Of a DNA stretch of 64,000 bases, positions 9,466 to 17,917 are shown piece by piece. This stretch comes from Halopseudomonas pelagia. GTDB lineage: Bacteria > Pseudomonadota > Gammaproteobacteria > Pseudomonadales > Pseudomonadaceae. The DNA lies in NCBI RefSeq assembly GCF_009497895.1, contig NZ_CP033116.1, positions 3,348,001 through 3,412,000 of the forward strand, in the 5' to 3' direction. The position numbers were made by a program, and so were the translations under genes. Below the pieces are notes generated by a model that was not told the DNA's origin, did not search any database, and saw only the letters and a program-made list of their open reading frames with translations. Positions within the stretch are counted from its first letter, which is position 1. Each line of letters starts with the position of its first letter.

Positions 9466-10232
9466 TGCGGCGTACAGGTTGGCGAAAGACTCCGGATCTG
9501 TCAGGGCGAATGGAGTGGCAATATGCTAATGACCCCTTGGCAATGACTTGGACAGTAAAGGCCATCGATAGAAGCGTTGCATATTGGACAGCGCATTTCT
9601 CACCATTTGTAATAATTCCGTTGATGATTTTCATCGGTACTTTTTTTTATGGGGTCAACCTCTTTACTTGGCTTGCACTTTTTTGGATGGCAGTTGGGAT
9701 TTTTCTTTACGTAAAAATCGGACTGGAGAGAACGGTTTTCGTCTACCGCGCAACCAACGAGCACCTAGAAGTATGCCAATGGCAGGATATTCCAGACTTG
9801 GTATTCACGTTCCTGCGAGTGTTTCCTTTCATCATCGTGGGAATCATTCTGATGTCTGTCATCAGTAATCCAGGTCTTTCCATTGCAGCCCTGGTCGGTC
9901 CTGCCTTAGTCGGTATATTGATTGCCTCGATGGGAGCCGACTCAAACTACAAAAAGATCTACAAAGATCTGGAACACAATGCCTACCGATGGGACGAAGT
10001 TGCTGATGCGCTCTTAGATACCCATCATGGCTTGATCCATTTGCGCTGGCCTTATGAGTTGCCTCCCGATGTCGCAGCCCAAGTAGACAATCCCGAACAG
10101 TACAATCGCCAAGGTTCGCCCCTCTATTTCCGGAAAGACCAGGAAAGTCGAGTTATTGAGTTGGTCTCTAGCAAATTGCCAATGAGTGTAAGTCTGGAAA
10201 ACGGCAGGTACGAATACGATTTTTCAAGCTGA
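9465..10232 (+). CDS. Membrane protein, probable immunity protein for the VasX-like effector
   Basis: The start overlaps the effector stop by one base (TAATG), with TAGGAG upstream, so translation is coupled. The 255-residue product has two hydrophobic pairs: about 45-90 (FVIIPLMIFIGTFFYGVN and a following helix) and about 120-165 (FPFIIVGIILMSVISNPG and a following helix). Between and after them lie soluble stretches, including RWDEVADALLDTHHGLIHL. No enzyme motif is recognisable. An inner-membrane protein encoded immediately after a membrane-targeting T6SS toxin is most simply its immunity partner, like TsiV2 beside VasX; this is inferred from context only. It could also be an accessory chaperone. 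Confidence 0.65.
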   Translation: MRRTGWRKTPDLSGRMEWQYANDPLAMTWTVKAIDRSVAYWTAHFSPFVIIPLMIFIGTFFYGVNLFTWLALFWMAVGIFLYVKIGLERTVFVYRATNEHLEVCQWQDIPDLVFTFLRVFPFIIVGIILMSVISNPGLSIAALVGPALVGILIASMGADSNYKKIYKDLEHNAYRWDEVADALLDTHHGLIHLRWPYELPPDVAAQVDNPEQYNRQGSPLYFRKDQESRVIELVSSKLPMSVSLENGRYEYDFSS

Positions 10233-10286
10233 TATTTAAGACAAGATTCAATAGGGTCAGACTGGTCGATTTCGTTAAACCATCCA

Positions 10287-10407
10287 CGTCATCCTCGCGA
10301 AAGCGGGGATCCAAGCGGCCTCTCAGTCAGACACTGACGGTGTGATCAGGTTAGACGCTTTCTATCGTCGCTAGACCGCTTGGATTCCCGCCTTCGCGGG
10401 AATGACG
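10287..10407. repeat. REPIN downstream of the T6SS island
   Basis: A left arm (10287-10320, CGTCATCCTCGCGAAAGCGG followed by a CCAAGCGGCC tail) and a right arm (10375-10407, CCGCTTGGATTCCCGCC...GAATGACG) form an inverted pair of about 120 bp. The element separates the effector/immunity pair from the exonuclease gene. Confidence 0.85.
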
Positions 10408-10591
10408 GAGGGGGGGGCGGGAAATGCGGGTTGGGGTCGGCTGGCGATAGCAACCAGATCGAACACCCAAACACGGAACCAATTCCCCAACCCAGGCTCG
10501 TACCTTGACCAATGTGACACCAACGTCACGAGACCTTAATCAATCCGCCTTGTTTGAAGCGCATCATCCGTCTCTCAAGGCCGAGCGCTGC

Positions 10592-11308
10592 ATGTTGCAG
10601 CGTCACGTTTTAGCTATCAGGACCCGTCAGATGAACGCGCTACTCAACTACGCCCCATTGCCCGTATTACCGGCCTATAACGCGCTGCAGCAGTCAGTGA
10701 TTGATCAGGCGCGGAGCTGGATTCTGGGTGACAGTCTGGTGCTGGATTGTGAGACATGCGGTCTGGGCGAGGCAGCAGAGATTATCGAAATCTCGATCAT
10801 GACCATGGGCGGCGTATTGCTGTTCAACTCGCTGATCAAGCCGTCCCATCCCATTCCGGAAGAAGCTACAGCCGTACATGGCATCACGGATGACATGGTC
10901 GCCAACGCACCCGCTTGGCCGGAGGTGCATGACAAGGTATGGGAGCTGATCAGGGGCCGACGAGTGTTGGCATACAGCGCGGCTTTTGACTTCGGACGGC
11001 TCGACGTCATGGCGCGTTTATATGGTTTGGATTGCCCGGCGGTCATTTCGCGCACTGCGGGCCGGATTGAGTTGTCAGACGGCACGACATGGGAGTGCGT
11101 GATGCAGGCCTATGCGCAGCTCTGGCAAGAACCTACTGCCAGCGCCAAGAGTGCGGATGGGTGGCGCTGGAAAGCCCTTACCGAGGCGTGCCGAGCACAG
11201 GGCATTCCGGTTGGCCGTGCCCATCGCGCGCTGGAAGACTGTTTGATGACTCAGGCTCTGGTCAATGCCATGGCTGGGGAACCGGCTACGCGGGCTAATA
11301 GCTTTTAA
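10592..11308 (+). CDS. DEDDh-type 3'-5' exonuclease
   Basis: The protein belongs to the DnaQ-like exonuclease superfamily and is expected to remove nucleotides from 3' ends using two metal ions. Exo I is LVLDCETCG (Asp and Glu ligands), Exo II is AYSAAFDFGRLD, and Exo III has the HRALEDC signature of the DEDDh subtype. IPEEATAVHGITDDMV is the typical substrate-loop motif after Exo I. The start is uncertain: ATG 10592 has AAGG upstream, ATG 10631 is equally plausible, and the frame is open further upstream to a TTG at 10505. It is a stand-alone exonuclease domain with no polymerase partner, flanked on both sides by REP elements, so its specific role (repair or RNA turnover) cannot be told. Confidence 0.85.
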   Translation: MLQRHVLAIRTRQMNALLNYAPLPVLPAYNALQQSVIDQARSWILGDSLVLDCETCGLGEAAEIIEISIMTMGGVLLFNSLIKPSHPIPEEATAVHGITDDMVANAPAWPEVHDKVWELIRGRRVLAYSAAFDFGRLDVMARLYGLDCPAVISRTAGRIELSDGTTWECVMQAYAQLWQEPTASAKSADGWRWKALTEACRAQGIPVGRAHRALEDCLMTQALVNAMAGEPATRANSF

Positions 11309-11326
11309 CGGTTGTTGCCTAAAAGC

Positions 11327-11413
11327 AAAATGGATCCCCGCCTTCGCGAGGATGACGAGAGTGGCAGCTCGGTTGACGAGGGTGTGTGAATCCCCGCTCT
11401 CGCGGGAATGACG
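11327..11413. repeat. Two REP palindromes upstream of the dehydrogenase operon
   Basis: Two decayed units (11327-11357 and 11387-11413) of the window-wide family sit between the exonuclease stop and the dehydrogenase start. They extend the open frame of the following gene upstream of its true start. Confidence 0.75.
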
Positions 11414-11535
11414 AGAAGGTACGATCCCGCGGTCGCCAGAGTGACAATGTCTGGGGCATCGGTCCTCGCAGGATTCCCGCACGGCGCCAGAAGTTTGTTA
11501 AGGTCGGGGTAGATACCCCCACCAGGAGGCAGACG

Positions 11536-12720
11536 ATGGCGCACGATCAGTCAGAGCCCAGCAGCGACAACATCCCCGATACCATGGCAGCGATGCTGCT
11601 TACCGGCCACGGCGGCCTCGACAAGCTGGTTTACCAGCAGGATGTCCCCACGCCCCAGCCAGAAAACGGCCAGGTCTTGGTCCGCGTCACCGCGACCGCC
11701 AAGAACAATACCGACCGCAAGGCCCGCGAAGGCCTCTACCCGACCAAAGACAAGACCGACACCACCTCGTTCCAAATGGGTGGCACCCCTACCCTGACCT
11801 TCCCCCGCATCCAGGGCGCGGACGTGGCTGGGCGAGTTGTAGCGGTTGGCTCTGGTGTAGACGCATCACGTACCGGCGACCGTGGTCTGCTTGACTTCAA
11901 TCTGTACGCCGATGACCGGCGGGATATTAACCTCACCCCCGATTACTACGGCCATGGTGCGGATGGCGGCTACGCCGAATATATCGCCGTGCCTGCCGAT
12001 CAGTTCCACACCATCGCTAATCCGGAGCTGAGCGATGCCGAGTTGGCCTCGATGGGTATGTGCTCCTATCAGACCGCGCTGCATATGCTTACCTCCGCCG
12101 GCATTCAGGCGGGTGAACGCGTATTGGTTACCGGCGCCAGCGGCGGCGTGGGTACCGCGCTTATCCAGCTATGCCGCATTATCGGCGCCATCCCCTATGC
12201 GCTGAGTCAGCAAGACAAGGCAGACGCATTGATCAAGCTAGGCGCTGAGGCGGTGCTGGATCGCACTAACATGCAGGATTTCACCGGTCAGATCCGCGCC
12301 CTTACCCAAGACAAACCCATCGACGCCGTGATGGACCTGATCGGCGGCGAGATGACCGACCTGTTTATCGACAGCATGATCTTCGACATGAACAGTCGCA
12401 CCAGCTACCCGCGTCTCAGTATTGCCGGCGCCAGCGGTGGCAATGTCAGCGAAATCATGTGGACGCGGATCTATCTGTACCAGGTGCAGATCTTCGGCGT
12501 ATCGCACGGTACCCGTGAAGAAGCCGAGCAACTGATCGCCTGGATCCGCAGCGGCGAGCTCAAACCGGTATTGCATGCCGCGTTCAAGCTATCGGACCTG
12601 CACCGCGCCGAAGAATATTTCGTTAATCGTGGCAGCCATTACCTGGGCAAGATCGTCATTGTGCCCGACGCACAATGGCAGCAGCACGGCGCCCCCTATG
12701 CGCTACCGGAGAGCCCATGA
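11536..12720 (+). CDS. Medium-chain dehydrogenase/reductase, quinone-oxidoreductase-like
   Basis: This 394-residue MDR-superfamily protein has a GroES-like N-terminal domain (about 15-155) with PRIQGADVAGRVVAVG and a Rossmann domain with the NAD(P)-binding GASGGVGTALIQL near 200. I see no structural-zinc Cys cluster and no catalytic Cys/His zinc set. It therefore resembles zinc-independent quinone oxidoreductases or crotonyl-CoA-type reductases more than alcohol dehydrogenases. The start at 11536 has a strong CCAGGAGGC ribosome-binding site; the open frame upstream is REP sequence. The stop overlaps the next gene as ATGA, so it works with, or is at least co-translated with, the proline-racemase-family protein. 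The substrate is unknown. Confidence 0.88.
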   Translation: MAHDQSEPSSDNIPDTMAAMLLTGHGGLDKLVYQQDVPTPQPENGQVLVRVTATAKNNTDRKAREGLYPTKDKTDTTSFQMGGTPTLTFPRIQGADVAGRVVAVGSGVDASRTGDRGLLDFNLYADDRRDINLTPDYYGHGADGGYAEYIAVPADQFHTIANPELSDAELASMGMCSYQTALHMLTSAGIQAGERVLVTGASGGVGTALIQLCRIIGAIPYALSQQDKADALIKLGAEAVLDRTNMQDFTGQIRALTQDKPIDAVMDLIGGEMTDLFIDSMIFDMNSRTSYPRLSIAGASGGNVSEIMWTRIYLYQVQIFGVSHGTREEAEQLIAWIRSGELKPVLHAAFKLSDLHRAEEYFVNRGSHYLGKIVIVPDAQWQQHGAPYALPESP

Positions 12721-13781
12721 GCACCGAACTGACCCTGCAATTGATCGACACCCATGCCGGCGGCGACGTTAGCCGTATCGTGATTGGCGGCATTAACCCC
12801 CTGCCCGGAGATACCGTGCGCGAACAGATGCACTACCTGCGCGATGACGCTGATGGACTGCGCAAGTTGTTGCTCAATGAGCCCTATGGCATACCAGAAA
12901 TGTCGGTGGACTTGCTCGTGCCCGCTACGCTTCCAGAGGCGCAAGCGGGCTATATCATCATGGAGGTCATGGGTTACCCGATCTATTCCGGCTCCAACAC
13001 CATTTGCACCGCCACCGCGGTGCTGGAATCTGGCCTGGTGGCCAAACAGGAAGGCACACAACGCTTTGCCCTGGAGTCACCGGCTGGGCTGGTGCATATA
13101 GAGGCACATGTACGTGACGGCGTGGTTGAATCCATCACTTGCGAAGGCTTGCCCAGCTATATCCACACGCACAACGCCAGCATCAACGTGCCAGGCATCG
13201 GCCCTGTCAATTACAGCGTCGCTTACAGCGGCGGATTCTACGCCCTGGTGGATGCAGCAGAGCTTGGATTCTCCCTGACCCGCGAAGAAGAGCGCGCGCT
13301 GAATGACTGCGCTTTTGCGATTGTCGAGGCGCTGCAGGCCGAGCGGGGATTTTCCCATCACACCTTGGGGGATGTGGGACCGTTGCCCTTTCTGCATTTC
13401 ATGGGCCCGGTGGACCAGATCGCCGAGAACTTTTACCGTTCCCGCTCGACCACCTACGTGCATCCCGGCGTCATCTGCCGCAGCCCCACCGGCACCGGCA
13501 CGTCTGCACGTTTAGCGCTGATGCACTATGAGGGGCGTATCCGAGCGGGCGATAAGCTGGAAACGGTATCGCTAAGGGATACCGGCTTTATAGGTGAGAT
13601 GACTGGGACACATTCGTCCGGGACGCATTCGTCCGGGACGCATGAGCCCGGCACGCATCAGATGGTTGAGAACACCATTACCGGGAGAGCCTACGTACTT
13701 GCCCGCTCGGAGATTGTCATCAACTCCGATGACCCGATGGTCGAGTGCAGCGGGTTGAGACATATTCTGACCTCAGGGTAA
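12717..13781 (+). CDS. Proline racemase family protein with Ser/Thr at the two catalytic Cys positions
   Basis: The 354-residue protein aligns with the proline racemase / hydroxyproline epimerase / 3-hydroxyproline dehydratase family throughout (IDTHAGGDVSRIV at the N-terminus, EGLPSY, VAYSGGFYALVDA). The first catalytic motif, MCGH in racemases, reads YSGSNTIC, so Ser91 replaces the Cys and Ser93 the His. The second, normally DRSPCGTGT, reads CRSPTGTGT, placing Thr258 at the second Cys and Cys254 at the substrate-binding Asp. A classical two-Cys racemase mechanism is therefore unlikely; a dehydratase or lyase is possible. Residues 297-314 carry four GTH units encoded by a 15-bp tandem repeat. 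It is translationally coupled to the MDR dehydrogenase. Confidence 0.88.
   Translation: MSTELTLQLIDTHAGGDVSRIVIGGINPLPGDTVREQMHYLRDDADGLRKLLLNEPYGIPEMSVDLLVPATLPEAQAGYIIMEVMGYPIYSGSNTICTATAVLESGLVAKQEGTQRFALESPAGLVHIEAHVRDGVVESITCEGLPSYIHTHNASINVPGIGPVNYSVAYSGGFYALVDAAELGFSLTREEERALNDCAFAIVEALQAERGFSHHTLGDVGPLPFLHFMGPVDQIAENFYRSRSTTYVHPGVICRSPTGTGTSARLALMHYEGRIRAGDKLETVSLRDTGFIGEMTGTHSSGTHSSGTHEPGTHQMVENTITGRAYVLARSEIVINSDDPMVECSGLRHILTSG
13597..13659 (+). repeat. 15-bp coding minisatellite (GTHSS-type repeat) inside the proline-racemase-family gene
   Basis: Three to four in-frame copies of a 15-bp unit (GGGACGCATTCGTCC and variants) encode GTHSS, GTHSS, GTHEP and GTH. The first two units are nearly identical at DNA level, suggesting recent slippage or duplication. 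The frame is kept. Confidence 0.85.
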
Positions 13782-13806
13782 CCCCGCCCCTTCCACCCAA
13801 CTACTC

Positions 13807-14285
13807 CGTCATCCGCGCATGCGGGGATCCATTTTGATTTGTGTGCGCAGATGGCCTGGTGTAACCCGAAAGTCAAAATGGATTCCCGCCTTCGCGGGAA
13901 TGACGGGAGAGGGGCCGGAATGACGGGAGGGAGGCCGGAATGACGGGATGGACGCGGGAATGAAGATGCGGCGGGCTGACACTACTCCCCACTACTCCGT
14001 CATCCTCGCGAACGCGGGGATCCATTTTGATTTGTGTGCGCAGATGGCCTGGTGTAACCCGAACGGCAGAATGGATTCCCGCCTTCGCGGGAATGACGGG
14101 ACGGAGGCGGGAATCGAGGGATGGAGGTGGGAATGGAGGGGTTTGAACACGGAAGTGACAGCGGGTGTGGGCGCTGGAATGCCAAGGACTGCGGCGGGCA
14201 GGGGGGGCGGACTCGCACTACGCCCGCCGCCCCACTCCGTCATCCTCGCGAAGGCGGGGATCCATTTTGATCTGTGCGCGCCCAT
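13807..14285. repeat. Two full REPINs and one half element between convergent genes
   Basis: The 13782-14293 gap between the convergent racemase-family and TonB-receptor genes has no gene. Full inverted pairs occupy 13807-13905 and 13998-14098, and a single arm lies at 14238-14280. The two full copies share an almost identical loop (CAGATGGCCTGGTGTAACCC), so the whole unit, not only the arms, has been copied. Confidence 0.9.
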
Positions 14286-14293
14286 CGCCGCGC

Positions 14294-16411
14294 TTAAAAA
14301 CTAACCCGATAACCCAGGGTAAGAGTGCGTCCACGGCCCTTGAACATCTGGTCATCTCGAACGCTGGCCGCTTGGGCGTAGTAGCTTAGATAATCCTTGT
14401 TCAGCAAATTCTCTATACCCACGCTGGCCTCGCCCACCGGCAGGCTATAGCCGAGTGACGCGTCAAAAAGGCTGTAGCCGTCGAACTCGAGATCCGGATT
14501 GTCAAAGCTACGGCTGGCGTAGTGATTGGCCTGTACGCGAGTGTTCAGCTTGTCGCTCCAGTTGGCCTGCCAGCTGAGGCCGTAGCGGTCCGGGGAGATG
14601 TTGGCGCCGTCCAGGTCGGTGTCGACCTTGCCATCGTCATCGGTATCGGATTGACCATCCATCTGGGCATAGGTGGCCTGCAGGCGATGAACCGGGTTGA
14701 TCTGCCAGCCGGTTGTGGCTTCAATGCCTTTGATTTCGGTGCGCTCGCGGCGAACCTGGAAAATCCCGCCCACATTCTGCAAGCGCGAACCCAGCTCGGC
14801 ATCGGACTCGAAATAGCTGATTTCCGCATCGAAGGGACCGTGGTTGAAGCGCAGGCCGATCTCGCGGTTATCGGTGACGATGGGTTGCAGATCGAGGAAG
14901 CTGTCGACGCTCTGGTCAGGCTGGCTAATGCCGCGGAGCACACGGCCCACATCCGGCATACCGAAGCCTTCGGAATAATTGGCAAACACCTGCGCCCAGT
15001 CCGTGGCCTGGAATACCAGGCCAGCATTGAACAGGGTTTCTTCAAACGTCGGGCTCCCGCCCTCGACACTCACACCACCCGGTGGTGTCGTCGTGGAAGC
15101 GATAGTACGGAAACCGTCGACATCGAGCCTGGCGAATTCATGACGCACGCCAGTGTGCAGGCTAAGGCGCTCGGTGGCCTGGATGTCGGCTTGGAGAAAA
15201 GGCGCAAAGTTGCGGAAACGGGTTTCCGGCACCCATTCGCGACCGGTCTCGATCAACATCTGGCTGGTGGTGTCCTGCAGCAGGTCGAAACCACCGGTGA
15301 GCCCCAGCAAGCCGTCGAACATATCCTCTCGACTGATGCTGAACTTGCCGCCGTATTTGTCCGACTCATTCTGCGACTGGTCGAACAGGGTGCCCGCCGG
15401 CGCAATGGACGTATCCTGGAAGGAGGCGTGGCTGCCGCCGCCGAAGCGCCCACGAAAGCGCTGGCTATACAGCTGCGCGGTCAGGCGATTGCCCGAAAAA
15501 TCATGGTGTTTGTAGCTCAGGCTGGTCGCCAGCACCTCGTTCTGCGGCGCCTCCCCTAGCGGCTCACCCTTGCGCGAAGTGGCCGGTGTGCCATTGGCGC
15601 GGTCGCCTGGCACATTGACGTACTCATGCTCGCCTTCGATCTCGAAGCGGTTGATCATCAACTCCAGATTTTGATCGTCGTTGAACCAGTAACCCAGCTT
15701 GAGCAGCATGTCGGTGCTGGTGGAATCCATGATGTCGCCCTGGGTATCGTCAACACCGATCAGTTCGCCATCGGCGTCGTAGAACATGCCGCGGGTCTGC
15801 CAAGCAAGGGCAGCCAGGTAATCCCAGTTGCCCTGATTACCTTCGAAGCGATAATCCAGCTTGTAGCCCAAACCTTCGGATTCATAGTCGGTCGGCCCAT
15901 TAAGGCTGATCCCGGCATGCTGCTTGAACGTCCCGCCTGCGGGCCGCCGGGTGACGTAGTTGATAATCCCACCGGTAGCGCCGAGGCCGTGCTCGGCACT
16001 GGCGCCGTGGATTACTTCGATGCGTTCAACCATCGACAGATCGATGGTGTAGCCATCACGAGAGCTGTCGCGCAGCGGAGTGGACTGCGGTACGCCATCG
16101 ATCAACACCAACGCCGAACGCCCACGGAAGGTCTCGCCGGAGCTGGTCATCTTCTGTCGGCTTGGTGAGTAGGATGGAATGAGATTGCTCAATACCTGGC
16201 CGTGGTCGGAGGTGATCGCCAGTTGCTGCTCAATCTGCTCGCGGCTGATGACCGTGATTTTCTGTGGCGTCTTGCCGGCCTCACTCCTGGCGCGGGTGGC
16301 GCTGATGGTAACGGCATCCAGCGCAACAGCCTGCTGGGCAAAGGCGGGTAGCCCGGGCAAAGTCAGGCAGGTCAGGGAAATACTCAGGCAAAGACGGGAA
16401 CGACGGAACAC
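14294..16411 (-). CDS. TonB-dependent outer-membrane receptor
   Basis: This is a 22-stranded-barrel-type receptor for energised uptake of a scarce ligand, typically a ferric siderophore. After a signal peptide (FRRSRLCLSISLTCLTLP, ending AFA-QQ) comes the plug domain with KTPQKITVISREQIEQQ, FRGRSALVLIDGVPQSTP and VERIEVIHGASAEHGLGATG. The long barrel ends in the canonical terminal Phe (LGYRVSF). I chose the GTG at 16411 because TAGGAGA lies just upstream and it starts a normal signal peptide; an ATG at 16483 would add 24 atypical Cys-rich residues. The length of 705 residues is normal for the family. The ligand is unknown. A partly Fur-like sequence upstream suggests iron control. Confidence 0.93.
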   Translation of the reverse strand: MFRRSRLCLSISLTCLTLPGLPAFAQQAVALDAVTISATRARSEAGKTPQKITVISREQIEQQLAITSDHGQVLSNLIPSYSPSRQKMTSSGETFRGRSALVLIDGVPQSTPLRDSSRDGYTIDLSMVERIEVIHGASAEHGLGATGGIINYVTRRPAGGTFKQHAGISLNGPTDYESEGLGYKLDYRFEGNQGNWDYLAALAWQTRGMFYDADGELIGVDDTQGDIMDSTSTDMLLKLGYWFNDDQNLELMINRFEIEGEHEYVNVPGDRANGTPATSRKGEPLGEAPQNEVLATSLSYKHHDFSGNRLTAQLYSQRFRGRFGGGSHASFQDTSIAPAGTLFDQSQNESDKYGGKFSISREDMFDGLLGLTGGFDLLQDTTSQMLIETGREWVPETRFRNFAPFLQADIQATERLSLHTGVRHEFARLDVDGFRTIASTTTPPGGVSVEGGSPTFEETLFNAGLVFQATDWAQVFANYSEGFGMPDVGRVLRGISQPDQSVDSFLDLQPIVTDNREIGLRFNHGPFDAEISYFESDAELGSRLQNVGGIFQVRRERTEIKGIEATTGWQINPVHRLQATYAQMDGQSDTDDDGKVDTDLDGANISPDRYGLSWQANWSDKLNTRVQANHYASRSFDNPDLEFDGYSLFDASLGYSLPVGEASVGIENLLNKDYLSYYAQAASVRDDQMFKGRGRTLTLGYRVSF

Positions 16412-16465
16412 AGGCACTCTCCTAGGGTGAACAACACATTGGCCGCGCACCATACAACAATTGCA

Positions 16466-16488
16466 AATAGCATGCATTATCATTCGCG
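16466..16488 (-). promoter_or_regulatory. Possible Fur box upstream of the TonB receptor
   Basis: Read on the minus strand, GAATGATAATGCATGCTATT lies about 55-75 bases upstream of the GTG start. The left half (TGATAAT) matches the Fur consensus well and the right half is poor. Location and the receptor class support it; the sequence match alone is weak. Confidence 0.35.
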
Positions 16489-16540
16489 TTAAAAGAGTAG
16501 TGTTCCTGCCTGGAAGCCGATTGGGTGGTGTCCGCCGAAG

Positions 16541-17094
16541 GTCAGAATGGATTCCCGCCTGCGCGGGAATGACGGATGGGGGTGGGAATTATGGAAGGGT
16601 CTGAAGATTCTCTGTTGAGATAGGAAACGCCTTGCCCCGTCATCCTCGCGAACGCGGGGATCCATTTTGATCGGTTCGCGCCGATCGTGCGGTGTAAGCC
16701 GAAAGTCAGAATGGATTCCCGCCTGCGCGGGAATGACGGATGGGGGCGGGAACGGCGAGAGTGAATGGGTACGATGATCGCGTGAATCGGGGATGACTAG
16801 GTGGAGTATGGGAGCTGGCGGACAGGACCCCCTGCTGAGATCGGAAGTACCCTCCCTCGTCATCCTCGCGAACGCGGGGATCCATTTTGATTAGCCTGCG
16901 CAGATGGTGCGGTGTAAACCGAAAGTCAGAATGGATTCCCGCCTGCGCGGGAATGACGAGGAGGAGCGGGAATGACGGTGGGGGCGGGAATGTTGGGGTG
17001 GCTGGGGACGACCGGGTTTAGCGACGTCCTGTAAGAAACCAACGCGCTGCCCCCCCCACCCCGTCATCCCCGCGAAGGCGGGGATCCAAGCGGA
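16541..17094. repeat. REPIN array: two full 101-bp copies plus two single arms
   Basis: The 16500-17107 interval has no gene. It holds a half element at 16541-16574, full copies at 16638-16738 and 16858-16958 (each 101 bp with near-identical loops containing GTGCGGTGTAA), and a half element of the CCAAGCGG flavour at 17062-17094. GC-rich, G-run filler separates them. Confidence 0.9.
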
Positions 17095-17107
17095 TTCGCC
17101 CACCCAA

Positions 17108-17917
17108 TCAATGCCCGCACTCCTCCCGCATCATCCCCAGAATCTGCTTTTCCATGCCCGCATATTCAGGATGCGCACGCATATCCTCGCGGGTATTAAT
17201 CTCGCTATCGGCTTTAAACGGCGGATGCAAAATGGTCTTTACCCGCCCCGGGTGTCGGGACAGGAACACAATCTGATCCCCCAACAACAGCGCCTCCTCC
17301 ACATCATGGGTGACCATCACCACTGTCATGCGCTCCTTGCGGATCACGTCCAGCAGCAGCTCCTGCATCTGCCAGCGAGTCTCCGCATCCAGCGCGCCGA
17401 AGGGTTCATCCATCAGCAACACCTTGGGCGTATTGGCCAGGGCACGTGCCAGGGCAACACGTTGGCGCATGCCGCCGGAAAGCTGATGCGGGTAGGCGTC
17501 AGCGAAAGCGCTCAGGCCAACACGGTCGAGAAAGTAATCCACCGTGCCTTCCTGCATCGCCAACATATCGCCATTAACGCGCAAACCATAAGCGACGTTC
17601 TGCCGTACCTTGAGCCAGGGGAAAGAGGTATAGCCCTGAAACACCATGCCCCTATCCCGATGCGGCCCACGCACCACTTCGCCGTTCAAACTCACACTGC
17701 CGCTGGACGGGCGTTCAAGCCCGGCCATCATGCGCAGTACGGTCGACTTGCCGCAGCCGGAAGGCCCGAGTAGCACACAGACCTGGCGCGGCTCCACGTC
17801 AAAGCTGACCCCTTCAACGGCCACTACCTCGCGGCCGTTATCCGAGAACACCTTGCCCACCTGCCGCACCTGCAGTCCCTGCAAATCGGCATCCAGCTTT
17901 ACCGCAGCGGCACTCAT
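17108..17917 (-). CDS. ABC importer ATP-binding protein (nitrate/sulfonate/taurine class)
   Basis: The 269-residue ATPase powers the importer formed with the permease at 18990-19805 and the binding protein at 17914-18963. Walker A is GPSGCGKST (51-59), the signature is LSGGMRQRVALARA, Walker B is VLLMDEPFGALD, and the switch His lies in VVMVTHDVEEA. MVFQGYTSFPWLKVRQNV is the SsuB/TauB/NrtD-style Q-loop region. Its ATG overlaps the binding-protein stop by four bases, so it is the last gene of the desaturase-permease-binding protein-ATPase string. The substrate cannot be read from the ATPase. Confidence 0.93.
   Translation of the reverse strand: MSAAAVKLDADLQGLQVRQVGKVFSDNGREVVAVEGVSFDVEPRQVCVLLGPSGCGKSTVLRMMAGLERPSSGSVSLNGEVVRGPHRDRGMVFQGYTSFPWLKVRQNVAYGLRVNGDMLAMQEGTVDYFLDRVGLSAFADAYPHQLSGGMRQRVALARALANTPKVLLMDEPFGALDAETRWQMQELLLDVIRKERMTVVMVTHDVEEALLLGDQIVFLSRHPGRVKTILHPPFKADSEINTREDMRAHPEYAGMEKQILGMMREECGH

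Noticed and set aside
11386..11535. 50-residue upstream extension of the MDR dehydrogenase
   Set aside because: It is translated REP sequence; a strong ribosome-binding site lies just before ATG 11536.
13948..14304. Several open frames between the racemase-family gene and the TonB receptor
   Set aside because: All coincide with REPIN copies and share the same SFPRRRESI-type translation seen at every other REP cluster.
14522..15559. 345-codon open frame on the plus strand
   Set aside because: It is the antisense shadow of the TonB receptor gene, which has full domain support.
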